Below, in pieces: positions 1 through 6,637 of a DNA stretch of 6,733 nucleotides. Position 1 is the first letter of the stretch, and every line of letters begins with the position of its first letter. Made by a program: the position numbers and the translations under genes. Source of the stretch: a bacterium (GTDB lineage: Bacteria; Oederibacteriota; Muellerivitia; Muellerivitales; Muellerivitaceae); NCBI GenBank assembly GCA_025980505.1, contig JAICXI010000107.1, forward strand, positions 1 through 6,733, written 5' to 3'. The notes under the pieces were generated by a model. It searched no databases, was not told the origin of the DNA, and saw only the letters and a program-made list of their open reading frames with translations.

Positions 1-338
1 TGAACCTGGTTTCCAACGCCATGAAATTCACGCTGCAAGGCGGCGTCACGATCGAGGTCTCCAAGGACGAGGGCTTCGCCACGCTCCAGGTCGCCGACAC
101 GGGCGTGGGGATCGCGCCCGAGCACCTGGAACTGGTTTTCGACAGGTTTTTCCGCGTCCGGCAGCCGAAGGATTTCCCGGTCCGGCAGGGTTCGGGGTTG
201 GGGCTTTCCATCGTCCGGGGCCTGGCCGAGGCCATGGGCGGCGCCGTCCACGTGGAAAGCCAAAAGGGGAAGGGCACCACCTTTACGGTGAAGTTCCGGC
301 GGCATTCCCCCACCGGTTCGGACTCCAAGGAGGGCTGA
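1..338 (+). CDS. Sensor histidine kinase, C-terminal ATP-binding (HATPase_c) domain, 5' partial
   Basis: This is the last 111 residues of a two-component sensor kinase; the sensor and the phospho-accepting histidine lie upstream of the window. Reading from base 3, the visible ATP-binding core has an N box (NLVSNAMKF, bases 3-29), a G1 box (DTGVGI, about 96-113), an F box (DRFFRVR, about 141-161) and a G2 box (GSGLGLSIVRGLAEAMGG, about 189-242), followed by the usual GKGTTF strand. The ATP-lid glycines and the N-box asparagines are all present, so nothing suggests a dead kinase. The gene has no start here: the ATG at base 21 lies inside the N box and is an internal methionine. It stops one base before the response-regulator ATG, which marks them as a cotranscribed cognate pair. 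Input signal and membrane topology cannot be judged. Confidence 0.93.
   Translation, partial: NLVSNAMKFTLQGGVTIEVSKDEGFATLQVADTGVGIAPEHLELVFDRFFRVRQPKDFPVRQGSGLGLSIVRGLAEAMGGAVHVESQKGKGTTFTVKFRRHSPTGSDSKEG
328..334 (+). promoter_or_regulatory. Ribosome binding site of the response regulator gene
   Basis: AGGAGGG lies inside the last codons of the histidine kinase, five bases before the ATG at 340. This strong Shine-Dalgarno site supports that start and suggests translation of the two genes is coupled. Confidence 0.75.
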
Positions 339-339
339 C

Positions 340-714
340 ATGGTACGAGTGCTGGTCATCGAGGACAATCCGGCGATCCTCACCTTGACGAAGGACCTGC
401 TGGCGGCGGAAAACTACGAGGTCGATACGGCCTCCACGGGCGAAGAGGGCCGGGAAAAGATCGAGAAGAACCCGCCCGACCTGCTGGTGCTGGACCTGAG
501 CCTGCCGGATGATTTCGGGCTGGACATCTGCCGGGACGTGAAGAAAAGCCATCCCGGATTGCTGGTGTTCATGCTGACGGCGCTGGGGAATTCCCAGGAC
601 GTGGTGGCGGGCCTGGAGGCGGGCGCCGACGACTACCTGGCCAAACCCTTCAACAAGCGCGAATTCATCGCCCGGGTCCAGATCGTCCTGCGCCGGGCCG
701 ACAAAATCCAATGA
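340..714 (+). CDS. Single-domain response regulator (receiver domain only)
   Basis: This 124-residue protein is one complete CheY-like receiver domain with no output domain. The acidic pocket is E8-D9, the phospho-acceptor is D52 (in LVLDLSLP), the switch threonine is T80 (in MLTA) and the invariant lysine is K102 (in AKPF). All are where the family has them, so the domain should be phosphorylatable, most likely by the kinase ending one base upstream. The chain stops about five residues after the last receiver helix. It therefore cannot bind DNA directly and must act through a partner protein. The membrane diguanylate cyclase 16 bases downstream is the obvious candidate by position, although a kinase or phosphorelay partner elsewhere is equally possible. 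Family assignment is certain; the target is inference. Confidence 0.95.
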   Translation: MVRVLVIEDNPAILTLTKDLLAAENYEVDTASTGEEGREKIEKNPPDLLVLDLSLPDDFGLDICRDVKKSHPGLLVFMLTALGNSQDVVAGLEAGADDYLAKPFNKREFIARVQIVLRRADKIQ

Positions 715-730
715 AAGGGGTGCGGGAACC

Positions 731-2371
731 ATGAGGCAATGGCGTCAAAGGCTGGAAAGGCTGGGGACGCGTTTCCCGGTCGGGAAGCGGTGGAAGGCGC
801 TGCGGGCCTCCCTTTGGGTTTGTTCCGCCTTGCTGGTCCTCACGGCGGCGGCCTTCCCCCTGGGGACCGGAACCCACGGATGGACCTTTTCCTCCTCCAT
901 GGGCTACGCCTTGTCCTTGTTCTCCCTCCTTTGGCTGTGGACGGCCCTGGCGCTGCCTTTCGCCGTCCGCTGGATGGGCGCCCGGCTCCGGATGAAAAAC
1001 AGCCTTTTCCGCAAACAAGCCCTGGCCTTTACGGTGGTTTCCATCCTGCCCCTCGGCCACTTGGCCGCGGTGGCGGGCGTGGTGGCCTTCCTCTGCCGGC
1101 AAGGGGGCCTGCAGTTGTCCGACCACAAGTGGGTTTGGGGTTACCTGGCCTTCGGGTACGTGGCCCTGACCGCCTTCGCGGTTTTCCTGATGGCGCGGGA
1201 CCTGGCCGGGCGGATCTCCGATTCCCTGCGGGTGATCTCCAACGGAATGCAAATGGCTTCCCGGCTGGACTTCGACCATCCCATCGTGACGGTTGAACGC
1301 GATGAGGTCGGCCGGCTCTCCGACACCTTCACCAACATGAGCCAGGTGGTCAAGACCCGGGTGAACCTCCTGCAGGCGCTTTTCAACAACGTCCGCATCT
1401 TCAGCGGCCTCTTGAGCGTGGAAAAAATCCTGGACCATACCCTGAAGACCTTCCGGTCCCTGGAGGAAGCCTCGGAAATCGTGGTGGCCCTCTGGGACGA
1501 GGAAGGGGGGAAGCTGGAGGTGGTCCGGACCTCCCAAAACCGGCCCGAGGTGATGGGGCTGCGCTTCGCGCCGGGCGAGGGGCTGTTCGGCCGCGTCCTC
1601 CGGGACCACCAGTTCCTGGCCTGCCCGGGGGAGGATTACCTGAAGATCGCCCGCGGATGCGGGGCCGAGGAGCGCCTGTGGGGCAAGCCCGACTACGTGG
1701 TGGCCATCCCCATGATGTTCAAGGGGACCCTCAAGGGCGCCATCGCGCTTTACGACCTGAGCCTCGGCGATTTCCGGCTCGACGCCAAGGCCGAATACCT
1801 GCAGGGGCTGGCCAACCAGGTCTCCATTTTCCTGGAGAACGCCCGGCTTTACGGGTTGGTGATCCGCGACCGCCTGACGGGGCTTTACGTCCACAGCTTC
1901 ATCGAGGCGGAACTGGAAAACCTGCTGGCCCAGGCCCGGCGCTACAAGTTCCCCGTCAGTTTCCTCATGCTGGACGTGGACAAGTTCAAGTCCATCAACG
2001 ACCAGTACGGCCACGCGGCGGGCAACCAGCTCTTGGTCTCCCTGGCGAACGCCCTCAAATCCGTCTCGCGGGACGCGGACCTGCCGGCCCGCTACGGCGG
2101 TGATGAATTCGAGATCGTCCTGCCGCACACGGACAAGGAAGGCGGCCGGGTTTACGCGGAAAAGCTGCGGAAGGCCGTGGAAGAAACCGAACTGGAGATC
2201 GCCCCGGGCGTCAAGGTGAAGGTCACGGTCAGCGTGGGGCTGGCCACTTACCCGCACGACGCCCCGACCTCCGCCCAACTCCAGGAAGCGGCGGACAGCG
2301 CCCTTTACGGCGCGAAGGCGCTGGGCCGCAACTGCATCGTGTTGTATCAAACCTCCGCTTCGATCCGGTAA
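731..2371 (+). CDS. Membrane-anchored diguanylate cyclase (HAMP-GAF-GGDEF)
   Basis: This 546-residue protein is predicted to make cyclic di-GMP from two GTP. Four hydrophobic segments (about residues 26-44, 57-80, 96-121 and 136-155) anchor it in the inner membrane. A HAMP-like linker follows at 156-210, then a GAF sensor domain at about 222-372 and a GGDEF domain at about 376-540. The catalytic loop reads RYGGDEF (454-460), with the metal/substrate motif DVDKFKSIND at 415-424. An inhibitory I-site RxxD (R447-D450) sits immediately before the loop, so product feedback inhibition is expected. The domain-opening motif is DRLTGLYVHSF, where the family often has N after the leucine-containing stretch; this is minor variation. 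The ATG at 731 is preceded by AAAGGGGTG at 714-722. The gene is third in the operon after the kinase and receiver, suggesting that the two-component pair feeds into c-di-GMP output. The GAF ligand is unknown. Confidence 0.95.
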   Translation: MRQWRQRLERLGTRFPVGKRWKALRASLWVCSALLVLTAAAFPLGTGTHGWTFSSSMGYALSLFSLLWLWTALALPFAVRWMGARLRMKNSLFRKQALAFTVVSILPLGHLAAVAGVVAFLCRQGGLQLSDHKWVWGYLAFGYVALTAFAVFLMARDLAGRISDSLRVISNGMQMASRLDFDHPIVTVERDEVGRLSDTFTNMSQVVKTRVNLLQALFNNVRIFSGLLSVEKILDHTLKTFRSLEEASEIVVALWDEEGGKLEVVRTSQNRPEVMGLRFAPGEGLFGRVLRDHQFLACPGEDYLKIARGCGAEERLWGKPDYVVAIPMMFKGTLKGAIALYDLSLGDFRLDAKAEYLQGLANQVSIFLENARLYGLVIRDRLTGLYVHSFIEAELENLLAQARRYKFPVSFLMLDVDKFKSINDQYGHAAGNQLLVSLANALKSVSRDADLPARYGGDEFEIVLPHTDKEGGRVYAEKLRKAVEETELEIAPGVKVKVTVSVGLATYPHDAPTSAQLQEAADSALYGAKALGRNCIVLYQTSASIR

Positions 2372-2592
2372 GGACCGGTTGCCGGGGCGCGTTCCGGCCG
2401 CTCCAAGTGGACCTTCTTTTCCCCGGGTGGACCGCCCGGTGGTTTCAAGGACCCCGCGGGTTATACCGTTTCCTTCCCGGGAACCGGGGCGTTCCCGCCG
2501 CCGGGGATGTTTGTCAAAAAATATCCTTGAACCCCTTGCCCCCTTGATTCGTCTTAAAAGGGAAGCCTCGACCTGCCCGGAGGGTGGTTCCC
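2372..2592 (+). other. Intergenic region between the cyclase and Sel1-repeat genes
   Basis: This 221-base gap has no credible gene. It contains a short GC-rich hairpin (CCGGG at 2423-2427 pairing with CCCGG at 2435-2439) without a following T run, so it is at best a poor terminator for the cyclase operon. It also holds a 10-base palindrome TTCCCGGGAA at 2474-2483. An AT-rich patch at 2511-2530, conspicuous in this genome, is followed by TTGAAC (2528-2533) and, 18 bases on, TCTTAA (2552-2557). That pair is a weak sigma70-like match and may be the promoter of the Sel1 gene. None of these sites is strong enough to be called separately. Confidence 0.35.
2579..2584 (+). promoter_or_regulatory. Ribosome binding site choosing the ATG at 2593
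   Basis: GGAGGG lies eight bases before the ATG at 2593. The alternative in-frame GTG at 2584 overlaps this site and cannot use it. The start is therefore set at 2593, three codons shorter than the longest reading frame. Confidence 0.8.
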
Positions 2593-3339
2593 ATGCGAAA
2601 AATCGTCCCGTTCGTTTTCTTCCTCCTTTTTCCATTCCTGGACCTTTCCTGCTCCATCAGGACCCTCGGCTTGACCCTCCAAGCCAAGATGGGCGACCGG
2701 ACAGCCCAGTATGAATTGGCCAGGGATTACGCCCGCGGCACGGAGGGGAATGTGGATTACGCCCGGGCCCATTACTGGTTCCGGCAAGCCGCGGAACAGG
2801 GGATGGCGCCGGCCCAGTACGACCTGGGCCTGACCTATGAAAAGGGACTGGGCGTGAAGCCGGACGGGGAAAGGGCCTTCCTTTGGTTCAAAAAGGCCGC
2901 GGAGCAAAACCTGGCGCCCGCCGAATACCGGGTCGGGTGGATGTTCCAAACCGGCCGTGGCACGGACCAGGACCTGGAAAAGGCGGAGGACTGGTACCGG
3001 AAGGCGGCCGGGCAAGGCTATGTCAGGGCCCAAACCCGGCTGGGACGGCTCCTGGCCGACGGCAACTACGTCAACCGGGATAAGAAGGAAGCCGCCCAAT
3101 GGTTGCGGGAGGCCGCGCAGCACGGTTCCACCAACGCCCAAAGGCTCATGGGGTTGGCCTACCTGCGGGGGAACGGCGTGAACCGGGACGATGCCCAGGC
3201 CTTTTACTGGTTCTCCCAGGCCGCCGCCAAGGGGGACGCCTTTTCCCAGTACGAGGTTGGACAGTGCTACCAGTTCGGCCGGGGCGTCAGCCAGGATTAC
3301 GCGCAAGCCATCCGCTGGTACAGCGCCCGGGGCGAGTAG
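2593..3339 (+). CDS. Exported Sel1-like repeat (TPR-related) protein
   Basis: This 248-residue protein has an N-terminal secretion signal followed almost entirely by Sel1-like repeats, which are 36-residue helix-turn-helix units that build a protein-binding superhelix. The signal is MRK followed by a hydrophobic stretch to about residue 16, then LDLSC with Cys20. The cysteine position resembles a lipobox, but Asp at -3 is atypical, so lipidation is uncertain. Six units follow at about 33-70, 71-106, 107-142, 143-178, 179-214 and 215-248. They share the pattern AxYxLGxxYxxGxGVxxDxxxAxxWFxxAAxxG. The first unit is two residues longer and the last is cut just after its second helix. Sel1 proteins usually act as adaptors in envelope or signalling complexes; no catalytic residues are visible. 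It lies downstream of the c-di-GMP operon, but the 221-base gap suggests its own transcription, so a functional link is not shown. Confidence 0.9.
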   Translation: MRKIVPFVFFLLFPFLDLSCSIRTLGLTLQAKMGDRTAQYELARDYARGTEGNVDYARAHYWFRQAAEQGMAPAQYDLGLTYEKGLGVKPDGERAFLWFKKAAEQNLAPAEYRVGWMFQTGRGTDQDLEKAEDWYRKAAGQGYVRAQTRLGRLLADGNYVNRDKKEAAQWLREAAQHGSTNAQRLMGLAYLRGNGVNRDDAQAFYWFSQAAAKGDAFSQYEVGQCYQFGRGVSQDYAQAIRWYSARGE

Positions 3340-3353
3340 GGAATTTCCTCCAA

Positions 3354-3378
3354 CCCCGGACCCCTTTCCGGGACGGGG
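3354..3378. terminator. Possible bidirectional hairpin between convergent genes
   Basis: The 40 bases between the Sel1 stop and the antiporter stop contain CCCCG (3354-3358) pairing with CGGGG (3374-3378). An inner CCC/GGG pairing (3361-3363 with 3370-3372) closes a six-base loop, and a small internal bulge separates the two stems. The position between convergent genes fits a shared terminator, but there is no clear T run on either side, so the call rests mainly on location. Confidence 0.35.
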
Positions 3379-3379
3379 C

Positions 3380-5428
3380 TCAAAGCGGTCTGCGCAGCAG
3401 CCCCTTGGCTAGTACCACGGCTTCCTGGGTCCCCACCAATACCAGCGTGTCCCCGGCCTGCAAGGTTTCCTTGCCGGAAGGCATGAGCAGCCGTTCCTCT
3501 CCCCGCACGATGGCGATGACCGAAGCGCCGGTCCGGCTCCGCAAGTTCAATTCCGCCAGGGTCCTGCCCGCAATCGGGCTTCCCGGCCCGACGGAAATGG
3601 AAGTGGGGGCCCCGATGCCGGGCGCGATGCTTTGGACCTCCTCCAGCAGCACGTCCTGGTTTTTAGGCGCGTGGTGGGACAGGGCTTCGGCCACCATCTG
3701 GGCGCCGGCCTGAACGTGGCCCTGCAGGTCCACGGCGCTTTTCCAGAACACCAACCCCAAGGCCAGCACCAGCAGGCCCAACAGCAGGGGGCTGTAACCG
3801 AAGGGCAGGAAGGGCTGGGTGAGGGCCAGCAAGGGAAGGCCCACGGCCAGCACGATGCCCAACTGCAAGGTCAAGGTCAGCACCCGGCGGGGGGCCAGGC
3901 CCAGGTCGATGTTGCCTTCCTTCACCAGGGGGATGGACGCCGAGGCGATCAGGCTGCCCAGGGTCTTGGCCGTGCGGAAAATGCCCAGGCCGAAGGGCGA
4001 GGATAAGGCCAACCCGGAGGCCAGCCAAAGGGCCTTGCCGCCCGCGGAAGGGACGTGGAAGCGTTCCTCCAAGCCCGGGAGCCATTTGCGGGAAGTGGCC
4101 GCCACCGTGATCACGATGGCGGACAGGAAAAAGGTGTCCAGGGCGAGGAAACCCACCAACCGCCGGGAACGGCGCCAGACGGTTTGTTCCCCCTGGACCG
4201 CCTTCAGGCCCTCCACCCAGGAACCGTAAAGCGCCGTGAAGGTCTGCAAGGGGCGGGGCAGCCGGCCGTCCACCCAGCGGGAAAAGGGTTCGGAGGCGCG
4301 GATCATGAGCGGCGTGGTGAAGGCCGTCACCACCGAAACCGCCACCGTCACGTCGTAAAGGAACCCCCCGATGGCGCCGTTGGCCACGCCCATCTGGGCG
4401 ATGATGAAGGAAAATTCCCCCACCTGGGTCAGGCTCATGCCGGCCTGCAGCGCGGTTTTCAGGGGCCGGCCGCTCAGGAAGGCGCCCAGGGAAACCGTGG
4501 TGGTTTGCCCGACCAGGACGATGACGGTCAGGACCAGCACCGACCCCCAATGCCGCTGCAGCACTCCCGGGTCCACCAGCATGCCCACGGCCACGAAAAA
4601 GACCGCGGAAAACATGTCCCTCAAGGGGTGGATCAGGCGTCCGATGGTGGCCGTGGCGCCGGATTCGGCCACCAGCATTCCGGCCAGGAAGGCCCCCAAG
4701 GCCACGGAGTAGCCGCCCTTTTGCGCCAGGAGCGCCATGGCGAAGCACAGGCCCATGGTGGTGACCAGCAAGGTCTCGGGGCTTTTCAAGGCCACCACCC
4801 CGCGGATGACCCTCGGCACGATGAGGAACCCCAGTCCCAAAAACGCCACCAGGAAGCCCAACAGGTTCCCGCTGGTCATGGCCAGGCCCGACAAGGACAG
4901 GTGGGACCCTTCGGCCAGGGGGGTGAGCACCGCCAGCAAGAGCACCGAGGCCAAGTCCTGCACCACCAGGATGCCCACGATCACCTGGCGCAGCTTGGGA
5001 TCGGTGTTCCCTCCGGCCAGGGCCTTGGAGGCGATCATGGTGCTGGCCAGGGAAACGATGGCGCCCGCGAAGAGGGACTCCATGGAACTCCATCCCATGA
5101 AGCGTCCGGCCGTATAGCCCAACCACGCCATGAGGGAAAGCTCGATGACGTTGGTGAGGCCGGCGGTGGGGATGACCCGAGTCAACTCGTCGATCGTGAA
5201 TTCCAAGCCGATGGAGAACATCACCAGGATCACGCCCAGTTCGGACATGGTCTTGACCGTGTCCTCGTGGGCCAGGAGGGGAAGGGGCACGTGGGGACCC
5301 AGGATGAGGCCGGCCAGCAGGTAGCCCAGGATGGGCGGCTGGCGCAGGCGGTGGAACAGGACGGTGGTGACGGCCGCCACGCAAAGCACAAGGGCAAGGT
5401 CTTGGAGGAAGGCGGCGGCGTTGGTCAT
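3380..5428 (-). CDS. CPA2/Kef-type cation:proton antiporter with C-terminal TrkA-C (RCK_C) domain
   Basis: This 682-residue integral membrane protein probably exchanges K+ or Na+ for protons across the inner membrane. Residues 1-378 form a Na+/H+ exchanger domain of about 12-13 helices, with the family marks PPILGYLLAGLILGP (31-45), FSIGLEF (71-77), VVQDLAS (155-161) and GAFLAGMLVAES (245-256). The Q157-D158 pair is the Kef-like version of the ion-site motif, whereas Asn-Asp or Asp-Asp marks other antiporters. After a polar linker (380-422) come about four more hydrophobic segments (425-445, 465-484, 514-537, 543-563). A soluble RCK_C domain (about 598-678, with SPIAGRTLAELNLR and LQAGDTLVLVGT) follows. 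There is no NAD-binding RCK_N (TrkA-N) domain between membrane and RCK_C, unlike KefB and KefC of E. coli. No good Shine-Dalgarno precedes the ATG, but the start fits the family's N-terminus. Ion specificity cannot be read from the sequence. Confidence 0.93.
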   Translation of the reverse strand: MTNAAAFLQDLALVLCVAAVTTVLFHRLRQPPILGYLLAGLILGPHVPLPLLAHEDTVKTMSELGVILVMFSIGLEFTIDELTRVIPTAGLTNVIELSLMAWLGYTAGRFMGWSSMESLFAGAIVSLASTMIASKALAGGNTDPKLRQVIVGILVVQDLASVLLLAVLTPLAEGSHLSLSGLAMTSGNLLGFLVAFLGLGFLIVPRVIRGVVALKSPETLLVTTMGLCFAMALLAQKGGYSVALGAFLAGMLVAESGATATIGRLIHPLRDMFSAVFFVAVGMLVDPGVLQRHWGSVLVLTVIVLVGQTTTVSLGAFLSGRPLKTALQAGMSLTQVGEFSFIIAQMGVANGAIGGFLYDVTVAVSVVTAFTTPLMIRASEPFSRWVDGRLPRPLQTFTALYGSWVEGLKAVQGEQTVWRRSRRLVGFLALDTFFLSAIVITVAATSRKWLPGLEERFHVPSAGGKALWLASGLALSSPFGLGIFRTAKTLGSLIASASIPLVKEGNIDLGLAPRRVLTLTLQLGIVLAVGLPLLALTQPFLPFGYSPLLLGLLVLALGLVFWKSAVDLQGHVQAGAQMVAEALSHHAPKNQDVLLEEVQSIAPGIGAPTSISVGPGSPIAGRTLAELNLRSRTGASVIAIVRGEERLLMPSGKETLQAGDTLVLVGTQEAVVLAKGLLRRPL

Positions 5429-5494
5429 GGGGCTATTTTAACGGCGGAAAGGGCGGGCGGCTATTTGAAGATGAGGCCAGCCTCTTTGGTAAAG

Positions 5495-5556
5495 CCAACG
5501 GGGGTGGAGGGCGCGCAACGATGGAAAGGGGCTTTTTTCCCCGATCCTGCCGGGCG
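5495..5556 (+). repeat. Imperfect direct repeat, copy 1
   Basis: Copy 1 of a roughly 62-base imperfect repeat whose second copy is at 5610-5673. Three conserved blocks are visible. CCAACGGGGGTGGA (5495-5508) matches copy 2 at 13 of 14 bases. AAAGGGGCTTTT (from 5525) is shared. CCTGCCGGGCG (5546-5556) is identical. The offset is 115 bases in the first block and 117 in the others, so a two-base indel separates them. Confidence 0.55.
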
Positions 5557-5609
5557 GCGCCTTGGGAACTTTTCCTCCCCTCCGGTGTCCCATGGATAGA
5601 AGCGCCAAA

Positions 5610-5673
5610 CCAACGGAGGTGGAACATGCGAAGCGATTTGAAAAGGGGCTTTTCCGCGAAGCCCTGCCGGGCG
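5610..5673 (+). repeat. Imperfect direct repeat, copy 2 (spans the DUF4139 gene start)
   Basis: Copy 2 contains the Shine-Dalgarno site, the ATG at 5626 and the first 16 codons of the DUF4139 gene. At the position of this ATG, copy 1 has GGG, so copy 1 cannot initiate at the equivalent place. The translated copies align without gaps around the shared residues RGF and CRA. Confidence 0.55.
5615..5620 (+). promoter_or_regulatory. Ribosome binding site fixing the DUF4139 gene start at 5626
   Basis: A perfect GGAGGT lies five bases before the ATG at 5626. This ATG is in a different frame from the bulk of the DUF4139 protein, whose own frame has no ATG between its upstream stop (TGA 5681-5683) and the start of the conserved domain. 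The site is therefore key evidence that the gene starts here and is frameshifted downstream. Confidence 0.8.
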
Positions 5674-6637
5674 AAGGCGGTGAGGGGAAGGCCTTATCGG
5701 GAGCGGGTCCGGCTCCTTTTTTTTCCTGGCGGCCCTTGTGGCCGCGCCCGGGGTCTTCGCGGAAACGACCGTTGAAACCAGCCCCCGGCAGGTAACCGTG
5801 TTTCCCGACGGAGCCCGCGTGACAAGGGAGGGCTCCCTTCCGCTTCCGGCCGGCGAAAACCAGGTGCTGTTTCCGGACCTGCCGGCTTCGGTGATTCCGT
5901 CCTCCCTGCGCCTATCCGTGGAAGGGCCGGCTGGCACCCGCTTTTACGGTGTTTCCCTGAGGAACGATTACACGCCCGACGTCGTGGAACAGCGCACCCG
6001 CCTCCTCAAGGACAAGCTCCAGGCGCTGGAGGACGGGGCCACGGACCTTTCGGACAAGGTGGAGGCCCGGAAAGCCGAGATCGAACTGCTGAAATCACTG
6101 GCGCAGGAGGGCTCGAAAGACGCGGCCGGACAGGGGGCGTCCCGCCCGGCGGCCGTGGTGGATTTCACGCGGTCGGCCGCGTCCGTGGGCGCGCGCATCG
6201 CCTTGTTGACCTCCCTTTCCCGCAAGGACGAACGCCTGCGGCGCGACCTCGAAGGGAAGATCGCCGCCCTCCAACAGGAACTGTCCCAAGGCGGCTCGCC
6301 CGGACGGGAAAGGCGCACGGCCGCCGCGGACCTGGAATTGCCCGCGCCGGGGACCGCCCGCTTCACGCTCACCTACCAGGTTTCGGGCGCTTCCTGGTCC
6401 CCCTTGTATGACCTGCAGCTTGCCACCGAAGGGGAAAAACCCCGCTTGGACCTGGCCTTCAACGCCTCCATCCGGCAAACCACCGGCGAGGACTGGAAGG
6501 GGGTTTCGCTCACGCTTTCCACGGTGCGGCCCACCCAAGGCACCCAGGTGCCCGACCCGACGGACTGGTGGCTGGACCTGCCGGGAAAAGGCTGGGGGGA
6601 GGCCAAGAGGTTGGCCCTTTCGGCCAACATGGCGCCA
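5626..6637 (+). CDS. Exported DUF4140-DUF4139 (mucoidy inhibitor MuiA-like) protein, frameshifted and 3' truncated
   Basis: Translation from the ATG at 5626 enters a basic N-terminus, then leaves the real frame at eight T (5717-5724). Dropping one T joins it to the open frame that continues to the window edge. It also creates a complete signal peptide with hydrophobic core LLFFLAALVAAPGVFA, cleaved after about residue 45 (VFA, then ETT). The corrected protein has a DUF4140 domain from about residue 55 (VTVFPDGARVTREG, LPASVIPSSLRLSVEG), coiled coil at about 118-165 and a second short one near 200-220. DUF4139 starts near 240 (SGASWSPLYDLQL, TTGEDWKGVSLTLSTVRPTQ). Some relatives are labelled mucoidy inhibitor MuiA, but the biochemical role is unknown; the signal peptide places it in the envelope. 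About 338 residues are present before sequence of different origin begins near 6631-6640; family members commonly exceed 500. The shift could be a base-calling error or a real slippage site. Confidence 0.82.
5717..5724 (+). repeat. Homopolymer run of eight T at an apparent frameshift
   Basis: Eight consecutive T fall in the hydrophobic core of the DUF4139 protein's signal peptide. The upstream frame (from the ATG at 5626) and the downstream frame (entering DUF4140) differ by +1 exactly here, and seven T would join them. The frame used downstream is closed by a TGA at 5681-5683, so the shift must occur after that point. Confidence 0.8.

Larger units (their letters stand above)
5429..5625. promoter_or_regulatory. 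Divergent intergenic region of the antiporter and DUF4139 genes
   Basis: The two genes are transcribed away from each other, so this 197-base stretch must hold both promoters. On the minus strand TAAAAT (5440-5435) resembles a -10 box, but it lies only six bases before the antiporter ATG. No matching -35 hexamer is found 16-18 bases upstream. On the plus strand no convincing promoter hexamers were found. The stretch also contains the first copy of an imperfect direct repeat (from 5495). It is open in frame with the DUF4139 start from 5521, but this is an upstream extension lacking its own strong ribosome binding site. Confidence 0.45.

Noticed and set aside
2422..2440. Rho-independent terminator after the diguanylate cyclase.
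   Set aside because: The hairpin has only five good pairs and is not followed by a T run; it is mentioned in the intergenic entry but not called.
2371..2454. Four GGACC motifs at 2372, 2409, 2429 and 2450, two within GTGGACC 20 bases apart, resembling operator iterons.
   Set aside because: GGACC is common throughout this GC-rich sequence, spacing is uneven (37, 20, 21) and flanking bases are not shared, so chance is sufficient.
665..2635. A 656-codon open frame on the minus strand, antisense to the diguanylate cyclase.
   Set aside because: The plus-strand cyclase explains this DNA fully. The antisense product is rich in P, G, R, Q and H with no recognisable fold, as expected for a shadow frame in GC-rich coding sequence.
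4055..5599. A 514-codon plus-strand open frame across the antiporter gene, and a 573-codon alternate minus frame at 3663-5384.
   Set aside because: Both are low-complexity shadows (G/H/Q-rich and G/P/R-rich) of the clearly conserved antiporter frame.
5521..5775. An 84-codon plus-strand open frame upstream of the DUF4139 domains, as a separate small gene.
   Set aside because: Its ATG at 5521 has no strong ribosome binding site. The in-frame ATG at 5626 has a perfect one, and its codons are better explained as the first part of the frameshifted DUF4139 gene.
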